A program made the position numbers and the translations under genes. Shown here in pieces: positions 23,601 to 35,639 of a stretch of 64,000 nt of DNA. The stretch comes from Cavia porcellus (lineage: Eukaryota; Chordata; Mammalia; Rodentia; Caviidae): NCBI RefSeq assembly GCF_034190915.1, contig NW_026947506.1, forward strand, positions 15,251,501 to 15,315,500, read 5' to 3'. The notes under the pieces are model-generated. The model saw nothing but the letters and a program-made list of their open reading frames with translations. It ran no database searches and was not told the DNA's origin. Within the stretch, counting starts at the first letter, position 1. Each line of letters begins with the position of its first letter.

Positions 23601-25090
23601 ACTAAAGTCTCTGCAGAGTCACTCATGAGAAAAACCCTTTTTATTATTTCCAGGTTGCATTAGTTCTTTTTACTCAACCATGTTATTATTTTGAATACTG
23701 GATACATTTATGGGATATGAGAGTTTAAGTAAATAAAATTAACACACACCAAAAGATTGGATCTTTTTGTCAAGTAATCTGCTGCCAATAATCTACTAAA
23801 TGGGCATTGACCACCACTGAGATTTTAATCTCTACAACTGTGGAAAGTTAAGGTTAATTGCAGACACCCTTGTTCTGTGGATTTCCAACTGGCTGAAGGC
23901 AGAGCTTTCAAATTAGTAATACTCTGTTAGACTTAGTACCATACTATAATATATACATACATTTTAGCTTCCCTTCAATAAATCCTGTTATGAAATTTGA
24001 GACACAAAAACTTCTCTAGATCAATGTCCTCATCATTAAAACCAGTCACTCAAACCTGCACCCCAAAAGTTCCTTAGAACAATTAAAATGTGCAAATGTT
24101 TATACTGAAATAATTCACCCTAAAAACTTTAGCAAATTGTAATTCTATGTGACACTGCATTACCTACTGTAGTCATGGAGATGTATGCCACCATTTTTTT
24201 TTTGTTTTCTATGAGAAGCATTGTACTTTCTCATTAACATCTCTCAGTTTCTCCAACTCCATTATTTGCAACCATCATTATCTTCTATGCTTCTCTATAG
24301 TTATCAATTTTAAATGCTAAAAACTAGCATAATGAAGCTTTGTTTATGCATTGCATATTTCATACAATGATCTCTTGGCTAATGTACATTGTCACAAATG
24401 TGGAATTTCTTTTAAGCCTCAATAAAATTTCAGTGTATGAATAAATTTGGTATTATCATTCTAAGGCCATGGTTTGCTTGTAAAATGTTTAAGGCAGGGT
24501 AGTGATGATTTGGGTACAGGGTGTTTTGCTGTTCTAAATTTAACATTATAATGCACTTTCTGACCTCACTTGTCTATTAATACAGAAATAAGGGAGTAAG
24601 AATGTCCCTGAGTTTGTGACGTAAAACAGTGTAGCTCATTACTAACAGTCCTGTCTGATTCTTGGTTTCCTCCTTTTCTATATTTGTACTATCTTTCATT
24701 TTGTTTGTGCATGCTTTCTGACAAGACTCATAAAATGTTTCACACACTAATTAGAAAGACTTTCACTTCATGGGGAGTTCTATGGTTTTCTAGCTAAGTG
24801 GAAAAATTAAAGAGTTTCCCACATTCATTTTCTATTTATCCATCTATTTATCATCTATCTATATAAAATTTTTCTCTCATTTGAAGACTGTATTATAGAG
24901 CTAAAATGAAACAAGAAAAATAAATCATATCCCAAATTGTTTATGTTCAGATTTTATCTTCTAAGAATTTCTTAAGGTGTGTGATGGTACATGTGTACTT
25001 TTTAAGATTTTTTATATTGCATACAAAGAAATAGCTTCTCTTCACTGTCCTTTCATGTCAGTGCAGATTACTTTATATATTCAAAATTAA
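20601..25090. other. Long stretch downstream of the ZNF gene, nothing coding recognised
   Basis: About 4.5 kb. A 107-codon open frame (21,057-21,380) and an 81-codon minus-strand frame (22,478-22,723) show no domain and no splice context. 21.5-22.9 kb is less AT-rich and could be an old repeat that I do not recognise. The 3' UTR and polyadenylation site of the zinc-finger gene should lie here; TTTATT (AATAAA on the minus strand) occurs near 23,638 and 23,065 but the true site is unknown. Confidence 0.45.
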
Positions 25091-25094
25091 TTTC

Positions 25095-25164
25095 TTGAGT
25101 TTTAGTATCTACATTGATTGCTTAAGTGAAGGCTTTTCCATATTGCTTATTCACATAAGAGTTT
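25095..25164 (-). pseudogene. Decayed eleventh zinc finger after the stop codon
   Basis: Downstream of the TAG at 25,167-25,165 the sequence still reads like a finger (K-L-L-C-E-stop-A-I-W-K-S-L), matching the usual [12 protein letters not shown] by base similarity but with two stops and a shifted frame. The array was once longer at its C-terminus. Confidence 0.7.
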
Positions 25165-26695
25165 CTAACCTATGTGATTCTTTTCATGTACTTGACAACC
25201 ACTATGTGTGCTGAAAGCTTTACCACAAAGTTTACATACATAGGGTTTCTCTCCAGTATGTGTTCTTTCATGTATTCGACAGTGAGTGTGCTGAATGAAA
25301 GCTTTCCCACATTGCTTACATACATAGGGTTTCTCCCCAGTGTGAGTTCTTTCATGTTTTTGACAATCACCCTGTGTGCTGAAAGCTTTCCCACATTGCT
25401 TACATATATAGGGTTTCTCACCAGTGTGAATTCTTTCATGAGTTCGGCAGTGACTGTTTGTGCTGAAAGCCTTCCCACATTGCTCACATACATATGGTTT
25501 CTCCCCAGTGTGAATCCGTTTATGTCTTTCACAAGAACAGTAAGAAGTAAAAGCCTTCCCACATTGCTTGCACACATAAGGTTTCTCCCCAGTGTGTGTT
25601 CTTTCATGTTTTTGACAGTCACCACGTGTGCTGAAAGCTTTCCCACATTGCTTACATACATAGGGTTTCTCCCCAGTGTGAGTTCGTTCATGAATTTGAC
25701 AATGACTGTGTTGACTGAAAGCTTTCCCACACTGCGTACATACATAGGGTTTCTCACCAGTGTGAATTCTTTCATGTGTTCGACAATGACTATTCGTGCT
25801 GAAAGCTTTCCCACACTGCTTGCATACATAGGATTTTTCCCCAGTGTGGGTTCGTTTATGTCTTTCACAAGAACAGCGAGAAGTAAAAGCCTTCCCACAT
25901 TGCTTGCATACATAGGGTTTTTCCCCAGTGTGAGTCCTTTCATGCTTTTGACAATCACTACGTGTGCTGAAAGCTTTCCCACATTGCTTACATACATAGG
26001 GCTTCTCACCACTTTGAGTTCGTTCATGAATCTGACAATGACTGTGTTGGCTGAAAGCTTTTCCACATTGCTTATATACATGGGCTTTTCTGCCAATGTG
26101 GGTACTTTCATGACTATCAAATGATTTGAAGGATTTCCCACAGTCTGTATATAAACTGGATTTTTCTCCACTGTGTGTTCTTTCATGTTTTTGAATATCA
26201 TTGAGAGAAGTAAAATCTTTTCCACATTGTATAGATACGTAGGTATTCACCATGCTGTGATTTCCTTCATGGATTTGAACATGGTTGAGTGTATGGAAAG
26301 CTTTCATATCCATCTTATAGAAAAAGGGCTTTTCTTGAAGGCTTCTTTCTTCAGTCTGATCAGAGTAAGATTTTTCATGTTCTCTATATTCACATAAATT
26401 CTTTCCAAGGTTTGACTTTGCATCATCCTGAAAGGACTGGAAGTCAGTGTAGGTTTTCCCATTTCTGTGACAGTTCAGTTCAAATCCATGATACCTATAT
26501 GATTTAAGTCCTGTGTTAACAATGATGGATGTAAGTGGTGATGAATGACCAATCCAAAGCTTTCCATGAGCAACACTTCCATCTGGTTTTGTACAAAGAA
26601 GTTTCATGTGCACTTTACGACTGGAAGTCATAAAAACCATTTCCCTATATTGATCAAATAATTTATGTTGATGGCATTTCTTTAAGTCTTCATTT
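25165..26695 (-). CDS. KRAB C2H2 zinc-finger protein, terminal exon (finger array)
   Basis: Last coding exon of an intact KRAB zinc-finger gene, predicted to encode a nuclear, sequence-specific DNA-binding repressor. The exon follows a pyrimidine-rich acceptor ending TTTGACAG at 26,696 and is open from its first base; its one leading base completes an Arg codon with the upstream exon. The ATG at 26,640 is internal. Counting from that Met, residues 80-210 hold about five degenerate fingers with lost Cys/His or a 3-residue deletion, and 217-489 hold ten intact fingers at a 28-residue period with TGEKPY-type linkers. In every intact finger the conserved helix Leu is Cys. Residues at helix positions -1,2,3,6 run TSDK, SCSR, TSHT, QSHI, TGDK, SCSR, TSHT, TGDK, QTHI, TSGV. 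The stop is TAG. Total predicted protein is 573 aa. No orthologue or symbol can be assigned. Confidence 0.96.
25405..26076 (-). repeat. Four-finger (336-bp) unit duplicated in tandem
   Basis: Counting from the Met at 26,640, residues 189-300 (26,076-25,741) and 301-412 (25,740-25,405) are near-identical four-finger blocks with helices of type QHSHCQIH, STRxDCQKH, TSxCSCERH and STNSHCRTH in the same order. Two further single copies (types D and QH) follow. Confidence 0.88.
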
Positions 26696-27560
26696 CTGTC
26701 AAAGAAAAAAATAACAAATCACAACCAATCACAATGAAACGTATCTTTATATTAAGGGTTTACCAGGAAGAGGTCTCTATTTTGATTCTCGTAAGAAAAT
26801 AATATCATGAATTTACTGTATACTCTAAATGACTGCTTGTAAATAGCTTTTGACAAAACAGCATTAATTTGGTATTTATAATTGAAATATTGTAAGGTTT
26901 GCAATATATAATACTATAATTTTGGGTGACTGGTATATACTTATATGACACGACTACTTTTGATACACTTTTCCTCTGTGATTCTACTTCTGCCCCTTCC
27001 ACTGAGTCTCTTCATCCTCTTCAAAATATTTGCCTTACTTTTTACCTTTTCTCTTTTATTTTACTTATTAACATTTTGCATTTCTCATACAAAATGTAAC
27101 ATGTAATATTAGATGTTCTGTGTCCTTGTCATTTAATGCAATATGGGTTCCATATCTATCCTTTTTTTTTTTTTGGCAAGTGACAAAGTTTCACATTACC
27201 TTATAGTCCATCATACATACACACCACATTATTTTCAGTGTTACAGAATTAACCAGGAGGTTTTGTGTTGAGCTACATTCTCAGAGTTATGTATCTTTTA
27301 CCATGATATAGAATTTGATTAATATTAAATTGCTGAGTTGGAGTATGAAGTTTAAAAAAATGAAACAAATAAAAAAAGAAACAATTTCAAAACAAAATAA
27401 TTGGAGATTAACAATGGTTCATATATTGTGTATTGGTATTTTCAAAATAGTTGCTCCAATTGTAAGACATACACATGCAAAAATGATCAAACAATGAAGG
27501 TACAAACCACTCTTTTTGATGAAGTAATATAGATTAGTAGTATAATTAATTATCTTGGAG
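26696..27560. other. Intron 3 of the ZNF gene, start; nothing recognised
   Basis: AT-rich intron with a T-run near 27,163 ('ttttttttttttggcaagtg') that may be the end of a small old SINE. Confidence 0.4.
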
Positions 27561-29312
27561 ATAACTTTCTTTTGTCCTTCCTACTTTCCCTCATCTCAGT
27601 TGTTCTTACCTCTTGAGCAGTTTCTTCTATTTTCATAATATCTATTTTACATTTTGGATTCAATTTACCCTTTTTTCTATACTAGGGAGAAAATACAATG
27701 TTTACATATGTAAGTCTCATTTATTTCACTTATGAGTATGACCTCAAGTTGCATCAATTTACCTTTTAAACCTTGGGTTTATACTTATTTATAGGTGAAT
27801 AATATTCCATTGCATAAAAATATTACTTTGCTTCCATTCAGTGGTTGATGGGCATTTGGGTTGTTTCTAAGATTTAGCTATTATAAATTATGCTGCTATA
27901 AACATAGGTACGCATACATCACTCTGGTATGTTTTCAAGTCTTTTGAGAAAATACCCAGAAGTGGAATAACTGGGAATAAATGGGACCTTTAAGCCTAGA
28001 TATTTTAGGAATCTGCACCTTGATTTCCACAGTGGTTTTTCCAGTCTACACTCCCACCAACAGTGAAGAACAATTTATTTGTCCACCAAGCAGCCCCACT
28101 GGTATTTGTTATTGGTTGATTTCTTGATACCTACTCTTTCTGGTATGAGATGAAATCTCAGTGTTGTTTTAATTTGCATTTCTTGATTGACAAATGATGT
28201 GGAACATATTTTTAATATATTTATTTTCTATTTGTACATATTCATCTTAGATGTCCCTTTTGGATTAGGTTTTTGAATGTGGGAGGGCCTGAATTTTTCA
28301 AATTATTTGTACATTCTAGATAGAAGTTCTTTGTCTGAGGAACAGTTAGCTAATTTTTTTTTACTATGCTGAGAATTATATTTTTACTCTGTTGTACATC
28401 ACTTGATGAGATCCCACTGTTCTTTGAAACACTTCCCATGCAGTTTGTGCTCTGTTTATGAATTCTCTGCCTACTCCTATGTCTTCAAGACTTCTATCTT
28501 ATCTTCCAGTTGATTTCTATTTTAAAATTTAGATCTTTAATCCATTTTGAATTTATTTTAGTGCATTGTGAAAGACAATTTTTCCAGCACCACTTATTAA
28601 AAAGGCTATTTTTCTGTGAACATGTTGGTGCTTTTGTCAAAGAAAGGTAGCCAACTTTAACTTTAGTTGTGTCTGCATCTTCTAATCTGTTCCACTGATC
28701 TTCAGATCTGTTTTTCTGCCAGTACCATGCTGACTTTATCACAGCACCTTTGTAGAATAATTTCAAATCAGAGATTATGCTGCCTCTTACTTTGCCTTTG
28801 GTGCCAAGGACTGCCATTGGTATTCTAGGTCTCTATTTTCAAATGAATTTTAGGAATGTTTTCTGTAGATCTGTGAGATATGCTAATGGTATTTTGATTC
28901 AGGTTCCATTAAAACTATGTATCAGTTTTTAGAGTATGGCCATTTTCTCAATGTTGGTTCTTCCTCCCTAAGAGCAAGGGATATCTTTCCACTTTCTGAA
29001 ATCCTCTTCAATATCCATATCATAGTACTATAATTTTTAATATATAGATCTTTTACATCCTTTGTTAAATTCATCCCCAAATATATAAGTTTTAGGATGT
29101 TAGCTTGAAAGTGATTATTTCCATAATTTCTTCAGTGACTCTTGTTTGTGTAAAGGAATACCTCCCTCCAGGAATGAGTTAGGGAGAACTGCTTCTTTTT
29201 CAAGTTTATTAAAGAGTTTGAGGAGTATTGGTGTTAAATCTTCTATAGATTTCTTACAAAACACAGCTATGAATCCACGAGGACCTGGGTTTCTCTTTGT
29301 TGGTAAATTTGT

Positions 29313-29680
29313 GTTTTGGTTATTTTGTCTCATTGCTGAGACAAAAATACCCAATGTCCAACATTAAAGAAGAATAGGTTTATTTAGCTCAGTTTGTGGA
29401 AGTTTAAGTCTTTACTTGGCTGTCTCCAAAGTAGAGTGGCACATATCACAGAGCAACAACAGCTCATGGTGTCAGAAAACAGCACAAAGATCATCAACAC
29501 AACAAAAGAAGTATGGAGATAAGACTGTCTCTTATATTGTATGTAGGCTACCCACTCTAGGGTGAGTGTAGCAGTCACACCCATAATCCCATCAGTGGAC
29601 CCTGAATCAATCATATATTCAAGAAACCTGCGACCATGATTATGTGATGCTTTGAGGGCACATCCAGACACAAAGCATAA
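29313..29680 (-). mobile_element. Unclassified interspersed repeat inside L1 ORF2
   Basis: About 370 bp that interrupts the L1 between 'gttggtaaattt' and 'tttttaaataaattcccag', sequences that join cleanly in ORF2. The end 'ttattttgtctcattgctgagacaaaaatacc' resembles a common rodent repeat that I cannot name. Strand is a guess. Confidence 0.55.
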
Positions 29681-30425
29681 CAGTTTTTAAATAAATTCCC
29701 AGTTTCACTAACTGATACTGGGTTATTTGATATTTTTATAACCTCTTGATTCAGCTTTGGTAGTTCATACATTTCTAGGAATCTGTCCATTTCTGCTGTG
29801 TTTTCAAGCCTGTTCAAGTAAAGATGTTCAAGGAAGGCACTGATAATCTTCTGAATTTCCACAGGCTCTGTAGTGATTTTACCCATTTCAGTTCTCATTG
29901 TATGAATTTGAGCATTTTCTTTCCTCCTTTTGTTCATAAGGTTGGATAGGGGTTTATTATTGTTTCAAAGAACCAGCTCAATTCATTAAAAGTTTGTATT
30001 GTTTTCTTAGTCTCAATTGCATTAATTTCTGTTGTGATTGTTATAATTTCCTCTCCTCTATGAGCTTTTTTTTCTTTTTTTTTTAGCTTGAGGTACAGTA
30101 TTAGGTTATTTGCTCATTTTGCTTTCTTGATGTGAAAGTTCACTGGTATAGATTTACCCCTTAGGACTTCTTTCATTGTGTTCCACAGGCTCTGGTATGT
30201 TGTATTTGTATTTTTGTTTGATATTGTTTAATTTCTTCCTTAATTTCATCTGTGACCCACTGGTTGTTCAGGAGGATGTTATTTATTTTCCATGTGCTTA
30301 TAGGTTTTGCAGTTTCCTTTGCCTTTATTTTCCCATTTTTTTGTACTTTGTTATGGTCAGATAAAATATGTGGGATACTTTCAATTCCTTTCCATTTCCT
30401 AAAGCATGTTCTGTGGGCTAGTATA

Positions 30426-31040
30426 TGTTATACTAAGATGCTAAAAATTAAAATAATTGATTAAAAGATAATTAACAAAAATAGTTAAAGAGATAGTTAT
30501 TAGTAATATTGTCATTCTGTACTGAGCTCATTACCCTAGTAACCAAGCACCAACCACATAGTTATAAATTAACTGACCACGTCGTTCTGCTGTTCTGTAA
30601 TGTGTCACCCCCCCACCTTAGTGAGCTGTGTGCTATGTCAACTTTTGTTCCCCTTGTAAGAGACAAATGATGCTGTGTCAGCCATTGTTCCCTTCATGAG
30701 AGACAAATGTTCCTGGAATTGGCAGATCAAGTGCTATGAATTGGCTAACCACCCACTGTGAAATGCCTCTTACCTCAAGCAAAGGGGAACAAAGGCCCAC
30801 CTTATTTCTGTTTCTCATCACTGTGTACTTAATGATCAATGAGCTAATCATAAATGAACTATAAAAATCAGTCAAAACTCTAACTCAGTTGCACAGCTTT
30901 GCAAATTCCATCTGCACTGTGTCGCTGGGCCAGCTAAAATACAAGCGCTTCTTTTAAAAAAGACGTCTTGCCCGTTTATCATCTTGGGGTCTTGCCCTGT
31001 TTTTCATCATGGGGCCCTGTTTTTTGAGTAGAGTACAACA
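30426..31040 (+). mobile_element. Solo LTR (615 bp) with target-site duplication
   Basis: TGTTATACTAAG...GAGTACAACA (TG...CA ends) flanked by 5-bp repeats GTATA at 30,421-30,425 and 31,041-31,045. A TATA box TATAAAAA lies at 30,860-30,867, on the plus strand. The L1 sequence resumes exactly after it. No internal retroviral sequence is present. A 5-bp duplication fits several ERV classes. Confidence 0.85.
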
Positions 31041-31133
31041 GTATATGGTCTATTTTACAGGATATTCCATGGATAGCTGACAACAATGTGTACTCTGATG
31101 CTGCTGAATGGAACATTCTATAAATGTTTTGTA

Positions 31134-31232
31134 GGGGCTGGGGATTTAGCTCCGCGGCATAGGTGCCTGCCTTGTAAGAAGACAGTCGTGAGTTCGATCC
31201 CTGGTACCGATAAAAAAGAAAAAGACAAAAAA
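31134..31232 (+). mobile_element. ID-type SINE
   Basis: Full ID head and B box, tail 'gataaaaaagaaaaagac', flanked by duplicates of AAATGTTTT (31,122-31,130 and 31,233-31,241). Inserted in L1. Confidence 0.92.
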
Positions 31233-33559
31233 AAATGTTTTCTAAGTCTATTTGTTTAAGTTTGATTCAGTTCTGTTCTTTCCTGACTTTTCTGAATATC
31301 TCCATTATCTCTGTATGACAATGACATCTTCAAGTCCCTTGTTACCACTGTTATTGCTTATTTGATTTTTCATTTTTGTTAATATTTGTCACATATAGTT
31401 GGATGCTTCCATATGTGGTGTATATACATTATGATTATTATCTCTTTCTCTTGAATTTTCCCCTAACAAGTATGTAGTGATCTTTCTTTCTTTGGATTAT
31501 TTCTGGCTTGAAGTTCACCTTGTCTGCATATAGAATAGCTACTGTTGCTTTTTTCAGGGTTTCTGTTGCAAGGAGTATAGTTTTTCATCTTGTGACTTTC
31601 AGTCTGTTTATTTTTTAGTTAAATAGGTTTCTTGCATACAGTATATTGTTGGAATTCACTTGTTGATCCACTCTGCAGTGAATTCCTTTGGACTGAAATG
31701 AGGCCATTTACATTAATTGTTAAAACTGATATATATTGGTTTATTTTTGTCATATTATTTTCCTGTTGTTTGTTCCCTGCTTTTCCCATTTGTTTAACTG
31801 CTTGTCCTGCTTGGTGGTTTTTTACTGTTGTTGTTCTAGGAATTGTGATCAATTTTTTCACTATCTAGAATATCTTTAAGTACTCTCTGTAGGTTTGTTT
31901 TTGTGGTGATGAATTTCTTCAGTTACTCTTTGTCATGAAAGTATATTGTTTCTTCATTAATTTTGATAGTTTCACAGGGAACATAAATCTGGGTTCTTTC
32001 AAGATTTGAAATATTTTTGGAGGGTTTATGTTCAGAAGTTGGCCATGATTCTAATGAGTTTTCCTTTATATATAATATGTTTCTTTTTTCTAACCACTTT
32101 TAATATTCTGTTTATGTGCCGAACTCCTAGGATGGTGATTATTATGTATCTGGTTGTGGTTTTATTGTGGTTTTGGCTTTGGAGTTCTGTATTCTTCACA
32201 TGTCAGATTTTGTTCCCATGCTTGAGAAATTTTCTGGTATTAATTTCTGTCAATACTTTCTGTCATTTCTGTTAACTTCTTTTTCATTGACACCAATGAG
32301 TATTATATTGTTTTTCTTTGTATCATCTTGGAGCTCTTGAATTATTATTTCATAGTCCTGTTATTTTTTTAGAAATCTTCCCTTGCATGATTGCTAAATG
32401 TGATCCTGTCTTCAAGCTCTGAAAGTCTGTCTTCAGTTTCTATCAAGTGGTTTTGCCAGCTTTCAACGGAAGTTTTAATTTCATGGATATCTCTTTGAAT
32501 CTATTTTATGCATTCTATTTCTTTCCTATTTTATTCATTGAGAGTTTCTATCATTTTCCTATCCTCTTATATTTTCTTATTTTGTTTTCTCTAGCTATGT
32601 TGAGAAATTACTTCATTATGATTGTCTTTCTTTTTTTGCTTGAGAGATTATTGCTGATCTGATTTCCTCTGTAGCTTTACTGATTTGTTTTTGTCCTTCA
32701 TATCTCAGCTTTCCAATATGCTAGGAATTCATGTATCCACCATCCTTCCCAGGCTATCCTATTTTTTCTCTCTACTCATCTGTGAATGGAATCTAGGCTG
32801 TTTCCGGATCTTTGCTTTTGTAAGTGGATATACATGTCAGTATAACATGATTATTTTAACTTTTGGGAAATACAAGGATATGTATCCTTTTATCCAGTAA
32901 AAGGATACATGAATAAAATGGAATTTCTATATTTACTTTTTGAGGAATCTCTATACACATTTTCAAAGATGTTATATCACAATGACACTTCTACCAAGCT
33001 TATGAGAAGATGACTTATAATACTTCAAAAACGAAAAGAATGAATGCTCTCGAAGATGGCTTAAAAACAGCAATTATCAAAATATGAGGCATTCATCTGG
33101 ATTTTATAATTAAAATTAAACTTTAATTAAATACTTCCTCAAGCTTACCAATTTTTCAAATAAAGAATGTGTAAATTTAAATAGATATAGTATCATTTGC
33201 ATAACTTGTCTGATTCATATCCTGCACTTGGCTTTCAACCTAAACACAATTATTTTATATACATCCATGATTAATGTCTATACACATTTTCATATAAGTT
33301 TTACAATCTTGAGGATGGAAAATGTTTATTCTTATATATATTTTATAATCTCACTTGTAGCTCAACATCAATACTCCACATTTCAGATGTTAACATATTT
33401 CAAATATTCAACTGTTAGATTCTAGATACTCAACATGTATTTATCTTTGGAGAAATTTCGCGAGATTAAAGAAATTTGAACATTGCTTCAGTTTTTGTAG
33501 TTTCTTTGGTTCTAATATTTCTGAACTTTCAAAATATTTCTCTAGTAAATGCAAATTAC

Positions 33560-33620
33560 CTTAGATTTTTTCTATAATTGTTGTACTCCTCTTCAACTTG
33601 GTAGTCATCCCAGTTCCTTT
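33560..33620 (-). CDS. KRAB linker exon (KRAB-b/C type), 61 bp
   Basis: Third coding exon of the zinc-finger gene. Acceptor ...CAATACTTTAG before 33,620 and donor AAG|GTAATT at 33,560/33,559. With the preceding exon's single base it reads E-R-N-W-D-D-Y-Q-V-E-E-E-Y-N-N-Y-R-K-N-L-R, which matches the 'W-x-D-x-x-x-E-x-x-Y-x-N-x-x-R-x-L-R' pattern of the exon after KRAB-A in many zinc-finger genes. 61 bp is the usual size. It ends with two bases of an Arg codon, completed by the first base of the finger exon, so the frame is preserved. Confidence 0.9.
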
Positions 33621-33786
33621 CTAAAGTATTGAAAAAGAAATATGATGACTTTATACATTAATGAAAAATATTATATTCCATTTGATTCATCATATAATGT
33701 GACCATATCTGGAAAATTCATCAAAATGTTTCCACAGTCCAATTAAGAAACTACACTGATGAGGAACAATCAATACTGTCTCATTA

Positions 33787-33945
<159 letters not shown>

Positions 33946-33949
33946 CTAT

Positions 33950-35630
33950 GTCATCAGAAATATATTTGCAGGAAGAAGAGTGAGGCTCACAAAACAAACT
34001 ATTTTTCTCTACTCATAAAAAGTTGAAATAAGGCTGACTCCTACAAATGTTTACTTCAGGCTTTAGTCATCAAATACTAATTCTCAATCTATAAGTGCTT
34101 GTCACATAACAATTTTGATGCCAGTGCGAACTCATTACTAAATACATAGAAAAATGAGAATCTAGTTCTCCTTCTGGTTTAATGTAATTTTATTTCTGCA
34201 CTCTCTCTAAAGAAACGCTCATAGGAGACTGCTAAGTAATACTTGAAGGAAACAAAAAAAAAACCCACTTATGTATATGAAAATCTAATGACTTATTCTG
34301 ACAGATCATAGAAAAATATCTGTATTTTTAAACTTATCATTTAGGAAAAAGATCACTTCCCCCTCTGACTATATTTAGACAGCACTGTGAAAGCTGAAAG
34401 TGGTTTCATAGACAAAACTTTAATTAAATACAAAATAAAATTCATGAATGGTAAGTTAAAATGTTACTGAAGAACTTTTTTTTTTTACTGGACAATATCA
34501 TTGAAATTAGATTAAGGTAGAGATTATCTTATAGCTCAATTACATAGAATGCTTGTTATAGAAATATAAAAACTTCTGAGGTATAGTAGAAAAAGAAATA
34601 TGGGGGTATAAATAAACCAAGTGAATATCATGCCTCACATCACAGGTAAGGGCTGTTCACTCAGCCTAGGGAGGGTTCCAGGACTGACCAAGTGTCCACT
34701 GTCAGCCACACATTGTGACTCACATGCTGAGGTCAGGGACAGCCTCACGATTGACCATCCAATATGTCACCTTTAAGTCCAGGTTGGGGCCTTTGTGCTC
34801 TGCTGAGGGAGAATATCAAGACCTACTGATCAAGCATCCTACCCACAACTGCACATCAACAGCTGCCTGTGGGATCTCCTTAGCACATGACAACAGAGGT
34901 GACAGCACACACATGATTGAAGATAACAGGAGAGTTTTGCTTAAGGACTGAAGTGTTACACTACAAAAGAGATGAGCCAGAGAAAACTTAGGAGATAGAT
35001 TTGGAAAAGGGAAGTAGTAAAGAGGAATCTCTTAGCATCCCTTGGGAGGACTGAGATCAGACCAGTAGAATCCCAAAGCCAGTATTTTATTGAGGAAGCT
35101 AGGTTTCAAGATAAAATCATTAGAATGGGTTGCCCTGAAAAAGAAGACACAATACTAGTATTTTGAGCTCTGATACTGCTGCCTACATCCAGCAGAAACT
35201 AGTTACATGAAGTATAATAGGCTAAGATATGAATGGTCTTCTTTCACTAAAATCATAATCTTTTGCTTATGAATGTCTATGAATGGTTCCTATATTTGTC
35301 AATATTCACTTGTCATTCGATGTCAATGATGTCAGCTGATTTACTACTGTACTCAAGGTAACATACAAGTGAATAACAACTTGTTTTCCCTCTAGATCAA
35401 TACATGGAGTTCCTGGAGATCACAGTAAAAAATGGATATATATACATTAGTGCACGGGGAAGCAAGGCAACTGAAGATCCTCAACATCCCCAAAAGCAGA
35501 GCAAATGGGCACATACAGAAAGGAAAAAAATATCAGACAGCAGGACTCTACACAAATTTTATAGATGCATAAAACCAGATGGTTTAAAGAATAAATAAAT
35601 CAAAAGTACACATCATTATCACTCAGTATG
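33950..35630. other. Intron 1 (part), nothing recognised
   Basis: AT-rich except 34.64-34.95 kb, which is richer in G and C and may be an old repeat or relic. A 78-codon frame there (34,715-34,951) has no domain. Confidence 0.4.
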
Positions 35631-35639
35631 CTCAAGGTT

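Larger units (their letters stand above)
27640..32720 (-). mobile_element. L1 with three nested insertions, in intron 3
   Basis: One minus-strand L1 read through in order: 3' UTR/ORF2 end (27.64-28.1 kb), ORF2 C-terminus (a frame at 28,494-28,817 reads '[20 protein letters not shown]'), reverse transcriptase region (to 29,312 and 29,681-30,425), endonuclease (31,041-31,860, with 'LTINVNGL' at about 31,730) and ORF1 (31,860-32,720). It is interrupted at 29,313-29,680, 30,426-31,040 and 31,134-31,232. All frames are broken. L1-like sequence may continue to about 33.0 kb. Confidence 0.88.

Noticed and set aside
25200..26080. Regular 84-bp repeats resembling a CRISPR array
   Set aside because: They are zinc-finger codons with no unique spacers, in a mammalian genome.
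25174..26124. Long plus-strand open frame (316 codons) opposite the zinc-finger array
   Set aside because: Periodic antisense of the 84-bp finger repeat; the residue pattern repeats every 28 codons and has no independent signal.
25170..26225. Second minus-strand frame (351 codons) overlapping the zinc-finger exon
   Set aside because: Out-of-frame reading of the same tandem repeat.
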